NCBI GenBank assembly: GCA_029721435.1
Contig: CM056580.1
Location: forward strand, 70,023,367 to 70,087,366
Direction: 5' to 3'
DNA from: Gymnothorax reevesii
Lineage: Eukaryota; Chordata; Actinopteri; Anguilliformes; Muraenidae
Length of the DNA: 64,000 nt
The notes beneath the pieces were generated by a model. That model searched no databases, had not been told where the DNA came from, and saw nothing but the letters and a program-made list of their open reading frames with translations. Position 1 is the stretch's first letter, and the number at the start of each line of letters is the position of its first letter. Made by a program: the position numbers and the translations under genes. Of the stretch, positions 50,293 to 56,263 are shown piece after piece.

Positions 50293-53200
50293 CAGCTCTC
50301 GGAGGTGCTGGTGGAGATGGGCAGTAACCTGATGCAGGTGGATGAGCAGATCCTGTCTCGGGCTCAGAGGGAGGAGAGGGCGTGCAGCTCCATAGTACTC
50401 TCACTGGAGACACTGGCCTGGCCTCAGCTCCACAGTAACGCCCAGGACCTCTCTATGGTAGGGCTCCGGCAGCCCCACACAATGACTGCTCTGTACTGGG
50501 CCAAACTGGGCTCCCTCGCATGCCTGACCTTCAACTGCAAATTAGGGTCAATGGGAGTCACAGGCCAGCCAAAAGCTGGGCTGGAGATACATGGGAGATG
50601 TCACCAGCGGGGAGAGGAAATTCCCCGCGCATAGATAGCAATTATTCATGGTTTCAGAAGCGAGTCATTTTCAATTTACTGTCTTTGTTTCGTGTTTCCA
50701 TTAAAATGGGCTTCCTCTTTGGTAGGGTTTGTGAGAGTGGCTCATTCACTGTGTTTCCCACAGACCTCCCGCAACATGGTGCTAGAGGCCCACCTTATCC
50801 GGCCCGCCCACTTCACCGGGATGAGCTGCACGGTGTACGAGCGCCGCGAGGGGTTGGCCGGCGGCCTGGGTTTGGAGGGGGCAGAGCCGGCTCAGGAACA
50901 GCTGCTGCGCTTTCGCTGCACCACCGGGACCCACAACATGTCCCTCAACTCTTTCCCTCTCAAGGTGAGTGGAGCCACCGTCTCGCTGCTGAAGCTAATG
51001 CAGGCCTCCCTCCAGGAGAACTTACTGACAAGTCATGAGTTTGTGGTCATAGAAGGGCAGGGAAGGGAGAGTGGCTGGTGAGGTCTATTGTGGGAAAATA
51101 CTCAATGTAAATGTATCTCGTTTCTCTCTCTCTCTCCCTCCCCTCTGCCTGCTTCTCGGCATGTGATTCACTCTCCATCTCTTCCTTTCCTTTCCTCCTT
51201 TCTTCCACTCTGTCCCTCTCTCAATGTCTCTAGAATGCCGTTGCCCTGGCGTCAGTGTCCCTCCCAGCCTCTCTGTTCCCGCCCGATGCTCCTCCAGACT
51301 GTAAGCTGCAGTTTGTGGTGTTCCGCACCGGCCGTTTTTTCCCCTACACCAGCAACTCAAGCAGCTCCGCCGAAGCCCGCCGCCGCAGCGTCAACACACC
51401 CGTCATCTTTGTCGGGCTAGGTATGAGCGCTAAGCTCCACCTTTTCTTGAGATGCTTGAACACCAGCACTTTTCAGATGACTGTAGGAATACAAAATGTT
51501 TCTTAATGCCTACACAAGTCAAGAAACTACTGAGAATGTTGGTTGAACCCAAGTAATCTATAGCAGAACTGCAAAGTGACACGCTCAGTGTGTCTTTCAG
51601 ACAACTTCATGAGTCGCACTGAGTAGCCTTCTGTGCAGAATACAGAGACCCATGTAAAGGTACTGGAGCCAAATTGCACTCACACTGAGCTCTCCTCCTC
51701 CTCAGATGGCTGTGCTATGTGGAACCACTCAGACCCCATCGTGGTGGCCCTACGCCACTCGTCCCCAGGCAGCGACCCCATCGCAGCCCACTGGACCCCC
51801 CAGGCCCTGGAGCTGCCACATGGGGGGTGGAGTCAGGAGGGCTGCCAGCTGGTCCACAGCGACGCCACGGTCTCCACCTTACGCTGCTCTGTGCTCAGCA
51901 ACTACGCCGTGCTGCAGGTGGGGCTGAGTGGAGCAGGTTCAGTCAGAGATGGTGCTGATTGGTTTATACGGACAGTTCGGTTTGGATGATCCTGTAGTAA
52001 ACGTCTCCTTCTTCCTGTCCCCAGGAGATGCCTGCCTTCCCCAGTCCGTTATCTCCAGCGGTGGAGGTGCTGCACCCTGTGGTGTACACCTGCACAGCTC
52101 TACTGCTGCTGTGCCTCTTCACCATCATCATCACACACATACTGCACCACAGGTACTGTTAGTGTTTGTGTGTGACTGTGCGTGCGTGTGTTCCCCTGCT
52201 GTATCAGATGTATCTGAGTGTCTCAGGATTGTGTTTCTCACGTTTTGACTCTCCTGTCCTTTCCCAGCTCTATTCGCATCTCCAGAAAGAGCTGGCATAC
52301 GCTGTTGAATATCTGCTTCCACATCGCCATGACGACGGCTGTCTTTGCTGGGGGCATCACCTTGACCAGCTACCCGGTGGTGTGCCAGGCGGTGAGCTGT
52401 GTTTCACTCTGGTGCAGGCTAGGTCTATCTTCGCCTCAGCAGAGCGTAGGACTCAACATGTACGTGTGTGTGTGTGTGTGTGTGTGCCTCAGGTGGGCAT
52501 TGCCCTGCACTATTCCTCTTTGTCTACCCTGCTCTGGATCGGGGTCTGCGCCAGGGTCATCTATAAAGAGGCTGTCTGGCGGTCACCACGGCAACCGGAA
52601 GGGGAGTCCCTGACCCCTCCCACTCAGAGGCCCATGCTCAGGTGAGTGATGTCATCAGGCAGAAACGGCACTGGATGGAGCTCAAGTGCAGAGATCTGAG
52701 GGTGAGGGCATAATGTGAAATGGGTAAAGAGGACCATCAAAGAGAGGAAGAGGTTTGAATTATCCCAGGCCTGTGAATGGGGCATCCATGGCCCTGTTTG
52801 TGTGGGGGGAAAAAGGGCACCATTGTGTTGAGGCTCACAGCAGTGTGTTGGAGTGAGAGTGTGGGTCAGGGCGCGAGGAGTCTCCGCGGCACAGAGGAGC
52901 AGCAGTGGCAGATGTGCGGTCGTGGCGGGGGTCCGAGATGCAGGAGCGCAGGAATGTAAGACCAATGGATTAGCGAGGTGGAGAAATGAAGGTTGTAAAT
53001 CTGGGCCGGGCGCGGCTGGGGGTTCGATGACATCTCCCAACCACCCCCCCCTCCACCCCCCCAGAGTCCCTCCACTTTCCTGTCTGTGATCACACCCGTA
53101 CGGCTGACCTCTCCGCTTTTCCAAACCCCCCTGTCGCCCACGCCGTGGCTCGGGGGTCAGCCATCCGATGGCGCCCGCCTCGGGGATAAATCACTGCCCC

Positions 53201-55560
53201 CTGCTGATTGGTCGACAGCCTCCGGCCCGCTGTGACACGGCAGCGGCCCAGAGCGGGGAATCTGAGGCCTGCTTCAGAACGGACACCAACAAAGCCTGGA
53301 GTCGGAGCAGCTGTCGAGCAGTCTCAGCCCACAATGGGCTTTTCTGCACTGGACTGAGACGCCTTCATTTCTCGAAGAATAGCGATACTGTTTACGAATG
53401 TGTCATTGATGTACTTTTGCTTGCTTTGAGAAATCTTAGCAGCTTACGTGTGAAATACACATGAATGTAACATTAGCTCATTTTGCATTAGTACCAGTCG
53501 ATATATCAGTGAAGTGACAGATAACAAAAACACGTTGAAATTAGAACTTTGCTAACTTCAGTTTAACTTTTGATGACAGTTTATGCATAAAAATAAAGAT
53601 TGAAGTATTAAAGTGAGTAATTTCATTCAATATTTAAATGTGATAAAAAGTGAAAACCCTGTCCTTGTTGAAGGTGAAAAAAGAACAAATGATCCACAGT
53701 AAAAAAAAAAAGAAAAATTATTCAAACTCTCTTAAGCTTATCAATAGCAATTTTTCCTTTTTTTAAGCTTACTTTACTTTGATGCGGTACTGTATTATAT
53801 TATGATTTGATTCAGACAGAACATTTCTCTCATGAACAGATGAACTAGCCAAATGTTGCAACACATTGTCCTCGTGTCTGCCTCTCTCCCGCCAGGTTTT
53901 ATTTAATAGCTGGTGGAGTTCCCCTCATCATTTGTGGGATCACCGCAGCAGTCAACATGAGCAACTATGGGGACGGCAGCCCTTAGTGAGTGTGTCCCCT
54001 CTCATACACAGAAACTTCGGCATGTAAAAGTGCCTCAGTTTTACTGGAGGATTTACAGGCATTGGCATTTCCTTCTGTTGCCTGACGCTGCTGAAAACGG
54101 ATAGCTTAGTAGCCTGTGACCTGACTGACCTCTTTTTCATGACCTCTTGCAGCTGCTGGTTGGCGTGCCGGCCCAGTTTGGGTGCCTTCTTTGTCCCTGC
54201 AGGCCTGGCAGTGTTAGTGACCTGGATCTACTTCCTGTGCACTGTGGTTCGCCTACGGGGTCATAGGTCACAGGGGGCCAAAGAGACCTCCAGTTCCCCC
54301 GTCTCCTCCCCGCTGCCCGAGAGCCAGCCGACCCTCGGTGGGAGCGCTAGCCTGCTCTCCACAGACTCTGCTGCGGGAACAGTGCATGCTGGGATGCCGC
54401 TGGAGGACCAGTACTCCCTGAAGGCTCAGTTCCTGGCTGTCATGGCCACACATGTCCTGTATGTGGCGCTGTGGAGCTGTGGGGCTCTGGCTATGTGGCA
54501 GACAGGCTACAAGAGTCTGCTGTTCAGCTGCCTGTATGGTGTGGTGGCCACAGCACTGGGGGCCCTCCTGCTGGTGCACCACTGCCTGCGCCGGCTGGAT
54601 GTGCAGGCTGCCTGGCTCGGGTGCTGTCCGGCCTACCGCCGCTCCCAGCCCATGCCAGCTTACACACACCCCTGCACGACCACAGTGGGGGCGCAGACCG
54701 GCCCCTCGGAGCGCGGGTCCCAGGTTTTCCTGGGCTTTCCCCCCCCGGGGGACCCCCAAAATTCCTCGTCAGCCAGGTCCTCCTCCACCCCCAGTGGAAT
54801 CAGTAGCCTAGCTCCCGGGCCCTGCAAGCTCACCAACCTGCTACAGGTGGCGCAGGACACCCCGAACAACACCACCCAGGCCCCGGCAAGCACCATCACC
54901 AGCACTAGCACTGACAACACCATCAAGCAGGCCAACAACAATCTGCTGGTAACCCCCAGCTCCTCCGTGCCAGTTCAGCCGCAGAGAAGGAAGGTGGGGA
55001 GAACTAAGCAGGGCCACGCCCAGTACCACCATCGGGGGGAGGGCAGGGGTCACTTTCGGCTCAGAGCTCTGCGGGGCGCAGGGGGAGGGGGCAGTGTGGG
55101 GGCTTTGGGACCCATGGGGGTGGAACCCAGCTTCAGACACGCCTCCAGCGAAAACGGCAGCATCCACCACAGCCACTCGGAGAACCAGGCCGCGCCGCTT
55201 GCCAATGGCAGACGGGTGGGGGAGGCTGCCGTCACTAGCCCGTCAGAGGGCAGTGATGGCGGCAGCAGCGGCAGCCGCAAGCCCTTCCCACTGCTCCCCT
55301 CGATGGCCAGCAGGGCGGCGACACAGGGCGCTCAGAGGCGCTGTGCCAGCCGGGACAATCTCAAACTGGCGGCCGCTGCAGAGAGGGAAGTGAAGCGCAG
55401 CTCCTTACCGCTCAGCGGCGCCCCCGTCGTCTCGCCCACGGTGGCTCCCAACGGCACCCTGAAGACCTCTGAGGTGGAGCTCAACGTGAGCGGCACTGAC
55501 CAATCACAGGGCTCCGTGAGTATGAAAGGCAGTATTTGGAAGAGCGAAACCACCGTATGA
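13793..55560 (+). CDS. adgra2: ADGRA2 (GPR124/TEM5) adhesion GPCR, exons 2-19, 5' partial
   Basis: Eighteen exons with GT/AG borders join in one frame: 3841 coding bases, about 1279 residues plus a missing first exon. Seen: LRRs (residues about 1-95), LRR cap (96-150), Ig-like domain (151-265), HRM (270-343), GAIN/GPS (344-647), seven membrane segments (about 660-955) and a cytoplasmic tail ending ETTV. Known of the family: a plasma-membrane receptor that works with RECK as a Wnt7a/Wnt7b-specific co-activator of Frizzled signalling in brain angiogenesis and the blood-brain barrier; the tail binds Dishevelled and PDZ proteins. ADGRA2 is chosen over ADGRA3 because of the tail motifs PCKLTNL, PSEGSD and WKSETTV and the TM5 motif TWIYFLC, which I recall as ADGRA2-like. 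ADGRA1 is excluded because the large ectodomain is present. The length with a first exon of about 80 residues fits the roughly 1340-residue human protein. No coding break was seen. Confidence 0.93.
13969..14170. mobile_element. hAT-type MITE, family A copy 1, TSD TGTTAGAC
   Basis: A 202-bp element with terminal inverted repeats starting CAGGGGTGTCAAACTGACCC. The identical 8-bp sequence TGTTAGAC flanks both ends (13961-13968, 14171-14178). It sits 104 bp after exon 2. The same family is at 62844-63043 in the opposite orientation. Confidence 0.93.
14317..14896. mobile_element. hAT-type MITE, TSD GCCTATAG
   Basis: A 580-bp non-coding element. The ends CAGTGGTTCTCAAATTCGGT and its inverted partner extend for about 75 bp, including a GGCGCCCCCCTGTGTATGC block. 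Perfect 8-bp duplications GCCTATAG lie at 14309-14316 and 14897-14904. Confidence 0.93.
17040..17441. repeat. (GT)n-rich tract
   Basis: About 400 bp of GT/GTAT repeats with interruptions. The Cys/Val-rich and His/Thr-rich reading frames here come from the repeat. Confidence 0.95.
18165..18219. repeat. (GATT)n microsatellite
   Basis: About 13 units of GATT with a few substitutions near the right end. Confidence 0.95.
18786..19560. repeat. 28-bp G-rich minisatellite
   Basis: About 27 diverged copies of a 26-28-bp unit of the form AGGGGGCATTAGGACAG, then AGGGAGAGGGC. The + strand is almost all purine with many runs of three to five G. Copies differ by small indels, so it is older or noisier than the next array. 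Confidence 0.93.
19575..20231. repeat. 41-bp minisatellite, left homogeneous block
   Basis: About 15 copies of a strict 41-bp unit containing GGAGGTGTGATGGAGAGAGG, GGTCAGTGATAGTGCAGGA and (C/A)A. Most copies differ at only one or two sites. The same unit resumes at 23898 after the nested transposon block. Confidence 0.95.
20255..21875 (-). mobile_element. Tc1/mariner element, near full length
   Basis: A 1621-bp element. About 130-bp terminal inverted repeats (CCAGTGAAGTTGGCAC in both) begin CAAAAC next to TA dinucleotides at 20253-20254 and 21876-21877. The transposase is on the minus strand. It lies in the LINE 3' end. TIR identity is high, apart from scattered substitutions. Confidence 0.92.
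20476..21522 (-). pseudogene. Tc1-type transposase, broken by two stops
   Basis: The first 80 residues carry a paired-like HTH ([20 protein letters not shown] and [14 protein letters not shown]) and a GRKPTL hook. The catalytic part has [16 protein letters not shown] and [11 protein letters not shown], with 34 residues between the second Asp and the Glu, i.e. DD34E. Two in-frame TGA codons, after FCIKN and after AKWK, break it. No frameshift is needed to read from HTH to the end. Both stops could come from CGA by C-to-T change. Confidence 0.88.
22131..22875 (-). mobile_element. Internally deleted Tc1/mariner element inside the LINE
   Basis: A 745-bp element with inverted ends CAAATGAAAACGCACCACT and TA at 22129-22130 and 22876-22877. 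Removing it with one TA restores the LINE frame (NYTDY joined to SVYVGF), which proves the insertion boundaries. Confidence 0.93.
22316..22768 (-). pseudogene. Tc1-type transposase C-terminal half
   Basis: About 150 residues with [15 protein letters not shown] and [13 protein letters not shown], 34 residues between Asp and Glu. The DNA-binding half and the first catalytic Asp are missing, so it cannot encode an active enzyme. It is a different family from the 20255-21875 element. Confidence 0.85.
22869..23897 (-). pseudogene. LINE reverse transcriptase fragment
   Basis: One continuous frame from [15 protein letters not shown] through the RT palm to NKVNYTDY, interrupted by two TAG codons either side of an IND motif. 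The finger/palm motifs and FADD box identify a non-LTR reverse transcriptase. The endonuclease domain is missing through 5' truncation. The frame continues beyond the inserted element at 22130 down to 21897. Confidence 0.85.
23898..24772. repeat. 41-bp minisatellite, right diverged block
   Basis: About 21 copies of the same 41-bp unit, but more varied (GAGCTCTGATGG, GATCGCTGATGG and TATTTTGGGACAGG variants). Higher-order periods are visible: one of about 164 bp near 23950-24120, and one of about 245 bp linking 24360-24500 with 24606-24750. Confidence 0.93.
25412..28086. mobile_element. 2.7-kb TTAA-flanked DNA transposon, non-autonomous
   Basis: The ends GGGGACCTAATATG and its inverted partner (GGGGACCTAACATG) are bounded by TTAA at 25408-25411 and 28087-28090. 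No transposase was found. The interior contains a diverged tandem duplication of about 700 bp (25780-26310 against 26495-26985). TTAA target duplication fits piggyBac or Kolobok; the sequence does not decide between them. Confidence 0.78.
30886..31771 (+). mobile_element. Tc1/mariner element nested in a Tc1 fossil
   Basis: The inverted ends CACTACCGCTCAAAAGTTTG and CACTTCCGCTCAAAAGTTTG face each other. TA follows the right end (31772-31773), and TG, perhaps a mutated TA, precedes the left. The interior holds a transposase N-terminal fragment. Confidence 0.82.
31275..31487 (+). pseudogene. Tc1-type transposase N-terminal fragment
   Basis: It starts [20 protein letters not shown], then EGYSMREIE, the HTH typical of Tc1 transposases, and ends with a basic [11 protein letters not shown] hook before a stop. 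The catalytic domain is absent: after about 80 bp the element runs into its right end. Confidence 0.75.
35847..36958. mobile_element. Old hAT-like element with an inner MITE
   Basis: The ends CAGCGGTTCTCAGACTTCTG and the inverted CAGTCGTTCCCAAACTCAG resemble the 14317-14896 family. The 8-bp flanks do not match, so it is old or rearranged. A 138-bp element lies inside. Confidence 0.5.
36128..36265. mobile_element. 138-bp MITE with CTCTTCCAAAAAAGAA ends
   Basis: A near-perfect inverted repeat, CTCTTCCAAAAAAGAA at the left and TTCTTTTTTGGAAGAG at the right, flanked by TA (36126-36127, 36266-36267). The interior is AT-rich and non-coding. Likely Tc1/mariner-derived. Confidence 0.75.
37826..38013. 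mobile_element. Degraded hAT-type MITE
   Basis: A 188-bp element with diverged inverted ends, GGTCTCCAACCCTGTTCCTG and the reverse complement of CTGGAGGAAGGGTTGAGACC. The 8-bp flanks ATCTACTC and GTCTGCTT match at five sites and differ only by transitions, as expected for an aged duplication. Confidence 0.5.
39409..39480 (+). CDS. adgra2: ADGRA2 exon 3: LRR module
   Basis: A 72-bp exon after ATCTAAAG and before GTGAGT, phase 2-2. It reads [10 protein letters not shown], then [14 protein letters not shown], a complete leucine-rich repeat. It has the same length and phase as the exons on either side, so each exon equals one 24-residue repeat and could be gained or skipped without a frameshift. 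Confidence 0.92.
40319..40787. mobile_element. piggyBac-like MITE (TTAA target)
   Basis: A 469-bp non-coding element in intron 3 with termini CCCTTTCA and TGAAAGGG, bounded by TTAA at 40315-40318 and 40788-40791. The CCCTTT terminus and TTAA duplication are as in piggyBac elements. Confidence 0.75.
41398..41469 (+). CDS. adgra2: ADGRA2 exon 4: LRR module
   Basis: A 72-bp exon after CTCTCCCAG with a GTAAGA donor, phase 2-2. It reads [10 protein letters not shown], then [14 protein letters not shown]. The [10 protein letters not shown] core is strongly typical of the ADGRA family. The following intron is only 90 bp. Confidence 0.93.
41560..41631 (+). CDS. adgra2: ADGRA2 exon 5: last LRR module
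   Basis: A 72-bp exon after TTGCCTTACAG, ending CTTGT before GTGAGT, phase 2-2. It reads [10 protein letters not shown], then [14 protein letters not shown]. It is the fourth visible repeat and leads directly into the LRR C-terminal cap exon. Confidence 0.92.
41826..41989 (+). CDS. adgra2: ADGRA2 exon 6: LRR C-terminal cap
   Basis: A 164-bp exon (phase 2 in, phase 1 out) between TTTTCAG and GTGAGT. It carries the cysteine pattern of an LRRCT cap: [14 protein letters not shown], then TFCAYPRGL and a final LTC, so four cysteines can make two disulfides. The cap closes the hydrophobic core of the repeat domain, which in this family helps bind RECK. Confidence 0.93.
43289..45284. mobile_element. 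2.0-kb TTAA-flanked DNA transposon
   Basis: The inverted ends AGCAGCACTATGTAGTTTTT and AGCAGTACTATGTAGTTTTT are bounded by TTAA at 43285-43288 and 45285-45288. No transposase core was recognised. A minus-strand exon-like segment at 44786-45024 is the only coding trace. It interrupts another dispersed repeat. Confidence 0.82.
44786..45024 (-). pseudogene. Exon-like remnant inside the TTAA element
   Basis: The minus strand reads [20 protein letters not shown], then [17 protein letters not shown] and, after a 1-nt shift, [12 protein letters not shown] followed by a GTAAGT donor. I recall this R.NIG.AF.RW..L.......D..LA.LLLD pattern from the first exon of many uncharacterised fish proteins. Whether it is transposon-encoded or captured is not known. 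The frameshift suggests it is dead. Confidence 0.4.
46195..47400 (-). mobile_element. Tc1/mariner element, family B copy 1, internally deleted
   Basis: A 1206-bp element with ends CAACCCCAATTCCG and TA at 46193-46194 and 47401-47402. Compared with the copy at 60168-62237, about 320 bp of the catalytic region is missing at about 46496 (CCATTGGAAT joined to CCCACACCATATGC). It lies 280 bp before exon 7, antisense to ADGRA2. Confidence 0.9.
46434..46988 (-). pseudogene. Tc1-type transposase remnant, catalytic part deleted
   Basis: It retains [15 protein letters not shown], the [17 protein letters not shown] region and [11 protein letters not shown], then jumps through the deletion to an out-of-frame end. 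The second Asp and the Glu of DDE are gone. Confidence 0.75.
47682..47895 (+). CDS. adgra2: ADGRA2 exon 7: Ig-like domain, first half
   Basis: A 214-bp exon, phase 1 in and 2 out. It starts [20 protein letters not shown] and contains the B-strand cysteine (LPFHCSA), then the C-strand tryptophan ([10 protein letters not shown]). The matching F-strand cysteine is in exon 8, so one Ig-like domain is split over two exons. It lies 5.7 kb from exon 6, across a transposon-filled intron. Confidence 0.93.
48475..48639 (+). CDS. adgra2: ADGRA2 exon 8: Ig-like domain end and start of HRM
   Basis: A 165-bp exon between TGTACACAG and GTACTG, phase 2-2. It has the Ig F-strand motif [14 protein letters not shown] and the G-strand [10 protein letters not shown], then the first HRM cysteine in [10 protein letters not shown]. 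The intron after it is only 83 bp. Confidence 0.93.
48723..48921 (+). CDS. adgra2: ADGRA2 exon 9: hormone-receptor (HRM) domain
   Basis: A 199-bp exon, phase 2 in and 0 out, donor GTTAGT. It contains WPRTLAG and the HRM signature [17 protein letters not shown], followed by [15 protein letters not shown], which begins the GAIN region. HRM domains sit between binding domains and GAIN in several adhesion GPCRs. The donor lies about 13 bp before an imperfect palindromic repeat rich in TAATC. Confidence 0.93.
48935..49375. repeat. Imperfect palindromic repeat rich in TAATC
   Basis: The left arm CCAGACCCTGGGTCGAATTG, then AATCCGGATTACGATTACG, pairs loosely with the right end GTGTAATCCACCCCAGGTCTG. 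Between them TAATC/GATTA motifs recur about 20 times. It fills most of the intron after exon 9. It may be an old MITE; no clean target duplication was seen. Confidence 0.55.
49557..49706 (+). CDS. adgra2: ADGRA2 exon 10: GAIN region
   Basis: A 150-bp exon of exactly 50 codons, phase 0-0, between TTTTCAG and GTAAGG. It reads [15 protein letters not shown] and then [20 protein letters not shown], typical of the helical first part of a GAIN domain. NAS is a possible N-glycosylation site. Confidence 0.92.
49905..50290. repeat. (GT)n-rich tract ending at the exon 11 acceptor
   Basis: Almost 400 bp of GT, GTAT and GCAT repeats, ending in about 18 uninterrupted GT units directly before GGCAG and exon 11. 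The Cys/Tyr/Val-rich reading frames across it are repeat artefacts. Confidence 0.93.
50296..50457 (+). CDS. adgra2: ADGRA2 exon 11: GAIN helical region
   Basis: A 162-bp exon of 54 codons, phase 0-0, donor GTAGGG. It reads [20 protein letters not shown] and then [15 protein letters not shown]. The acceptor is unusual: it is a run of about 18 GT units ending GGCAG, with no pyrimidine tract. Skipping this exon would delete 54 residues and keep the frame. Confidence 0.9.
50764..50964 (+). CDS. adgra2: ADGRA2 exon 12: GAIN region
   Basis: A 201-bp exon of 67 codons, phase 0-0, between TTTCCCACAG and GTGAGT. It reads [19 protein letters not shown], then [10 protein letters not shown] Gly/Glu-rich stretch ([13 protein letters not shown]) looks like a surface loop. 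It ends with [16 protein letters not shown]. Confidence 0.92.
51234..51420 (+). CDS. adgra2: ADGRA2 exon 13: GAIN beta region
   Basis: A 187-bp exon, phase 0 in and 1 out, between ATGTCTCTAG and GTATGA. It reads [17 protein letters not shown], then [15 protein letters not shown] and a Ser/Arg-rich loop before NTPVIFVGL. This matches the beta-sandwich half of GAIN. Confidence 0.92.
51706..51917 (+). CDS. adgra2: ADGRA2 exon 14: GPS motif
   Basis: A 212-bp exon, phase 1 in and 0 out. It carries the GPS framework: [16 protein letters not shown], then [20 protein letters not shown] and SNYAVLQ. The usual cleavage tripeptide His-Leu-Ser/Thr is replaced by Val-Leu-Ser, and the second of the usual paired C-x-C cysteines is absent. 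Self-cleavage is therefore doubtful. The exon ends just before TM1. Confidence 0.93.
52025..52152 (+). CDS. adgra2: ADGRA2 exon 15: TM1
   Basis: A 128-bp exon, phase 0 in and 2 out, between CCTGTCCCCAG and GTACTG. It begins [18 protein letters not shown] and continues into a hydrophobic helix containing [20 protein letters not shown], the first membrane segment. Confidence 0.94.
52268..52391 (+). CDS. adgra2: ADGRA2 exon 16: TM2
   Basis: A 124-bp exon, phase 2 in and 0 out. It has the short loop [12 protein letters not shown], then the helix [18 protein letters not shown], ending PVVCQA. That cysteine is placed to form the conserved extracellular disulfide with ECL2. Confidence 0.94.
52463..52487. 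repeat. (GT)n run at the exon 17 acceptor
   Basis: About 12 GT units followed by GCCTCAG and exon 17, within an intron of only 101 bp. Confidence 0.93.
52493..52641 (+). CDS. adgra2: ADGRA2 exon 17: TM3 and second intracellular loop
   Basis: A 149-bp exon, phase 0 in and 2 out, donor GTGAGT. TM3 is [18 protein letters not shown], followed by [10 protein letters not shown] and a Pro/Gln-rich loop. The upstream intron is only 101 bp and its 3' end is a (GT)n run ending GCCTCAG. Confidence 0.93.
52642..53895 (+). other. ADGRA2 intron 17 (1.25 kb)
   Basis: Apart from a GC-rich, polypyrimidine/polypurine patch near 52850-53240 and AT-rich DNA after it, I see no repeat, ORF or RNA gene. It is the only long intron within the 7TM part of the gene; its neighbours are 101-167 bp. 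Confidence 0.6.
53896..53985 (+). CDS. adgra2: ADGRA2 exon 18: TM4
   Basis: A 90-bp exon after CTCCCGCCAG and before GTGAGT, phase 2-2. It reads [19 protein letters not shown] and then [10 protein letters not shown], i.e. TM4 and the start of ECL2 with a possible N-glycosylation site (NMS). Confidence 0.93.
54153..55560 (+). CDS. adgra2: ADGRA2 exon 19: TM5-TM7, cytoplasmic tail, stop
   Basis: The last coding exon, 1408 bp including TGA, opens after [28 protein letters not shown] gives the ECL2 cysteine, then TM5 ([13 protein letters not shown]), a Ser/Pro-rich third loop of about 60 residues, TM6 ([20 protein letters not shown]) and TM7 ([20 protein letters not shown]). The 325-residue tail is low in order: Ser/Thr/Asn runs, basic patches, a Gly-rich stretch, [15 protein letters not shown] and [10 protein letters not shown], ending IWKSETTV. 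The last four residues are a class I PDZ ligand. The exon is GC-rich compared with its surroundings. The start is the splice site, not an ATG. Confidence 0.95.
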
Positions 55561-56225
55561 CTCATTATGCAAAATGCGTCCTTGCTAAGAGGGCATGATG
55601 GAAGAGGACATCTTACAGTGCTGCCCAACCATTCCTGTAGCCCTGACTATGGAAGCTATTTCTGCCCACTGAAAGTGTGTTTTTCTTCCCTGCTTGAGCT
55701 GTTGGGACACGGCAGACACCCCGTGCCTTTCCAGATGTAATCTGAGAAAGTGTAGCAAATCAGTGAAAACATGACAAGCCAGCTGATTTTTTTCCGTCCT
55801 TTTTGGCTTCTAATCGATTCCCAGGAGCCACCAAAAGTGTTAACATTTGTTTGTATGCAATTAAAAGACCTGAAACTTTAGCTCTTACACAAAAAGACCA
55901 TTTCATACAAAGTACTTTATTACTTATGCAAGACGTGAACCCAGCTTTGTTTCTTAATCCAACTTTGTTTTGAATTTCTTGAGTTGAAGTACCCTGTTAG
56001 TCTTCTATACAAAATCTCATGGGCATTTTACAAGCTAAAACTCGTAATATTATCTCTTGTGATTATTATGGCCGGAGGGCAGATGTGAGCGCTCTGGTGG
56101 TTCTTTCTTCTATGCATTTCAGTTATAGCAGGGAAAAGGAGAATCAAAATGGGTCAAATCTCCAAAAGGCACAAATGTGCATTCCCTTTACGATGGAACT
56201 CGGATCTACTTCTATGCTTTGTAGT

Positions 56226-56263
<38 letters not shown>

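Noticed and set aside
49805..50634. Frames of 143-231 codons, partly covering exon 11
   Set aside because: Translations of the GT repeat running into the true exon in a wrong or extended frame. The splice site at 50295 defines the exon.
54268..55176. Minus-strand frames opposite exon 19
   Set aside because: Shadows of the GC-rich ADGRA2 last exon, with no independent support.
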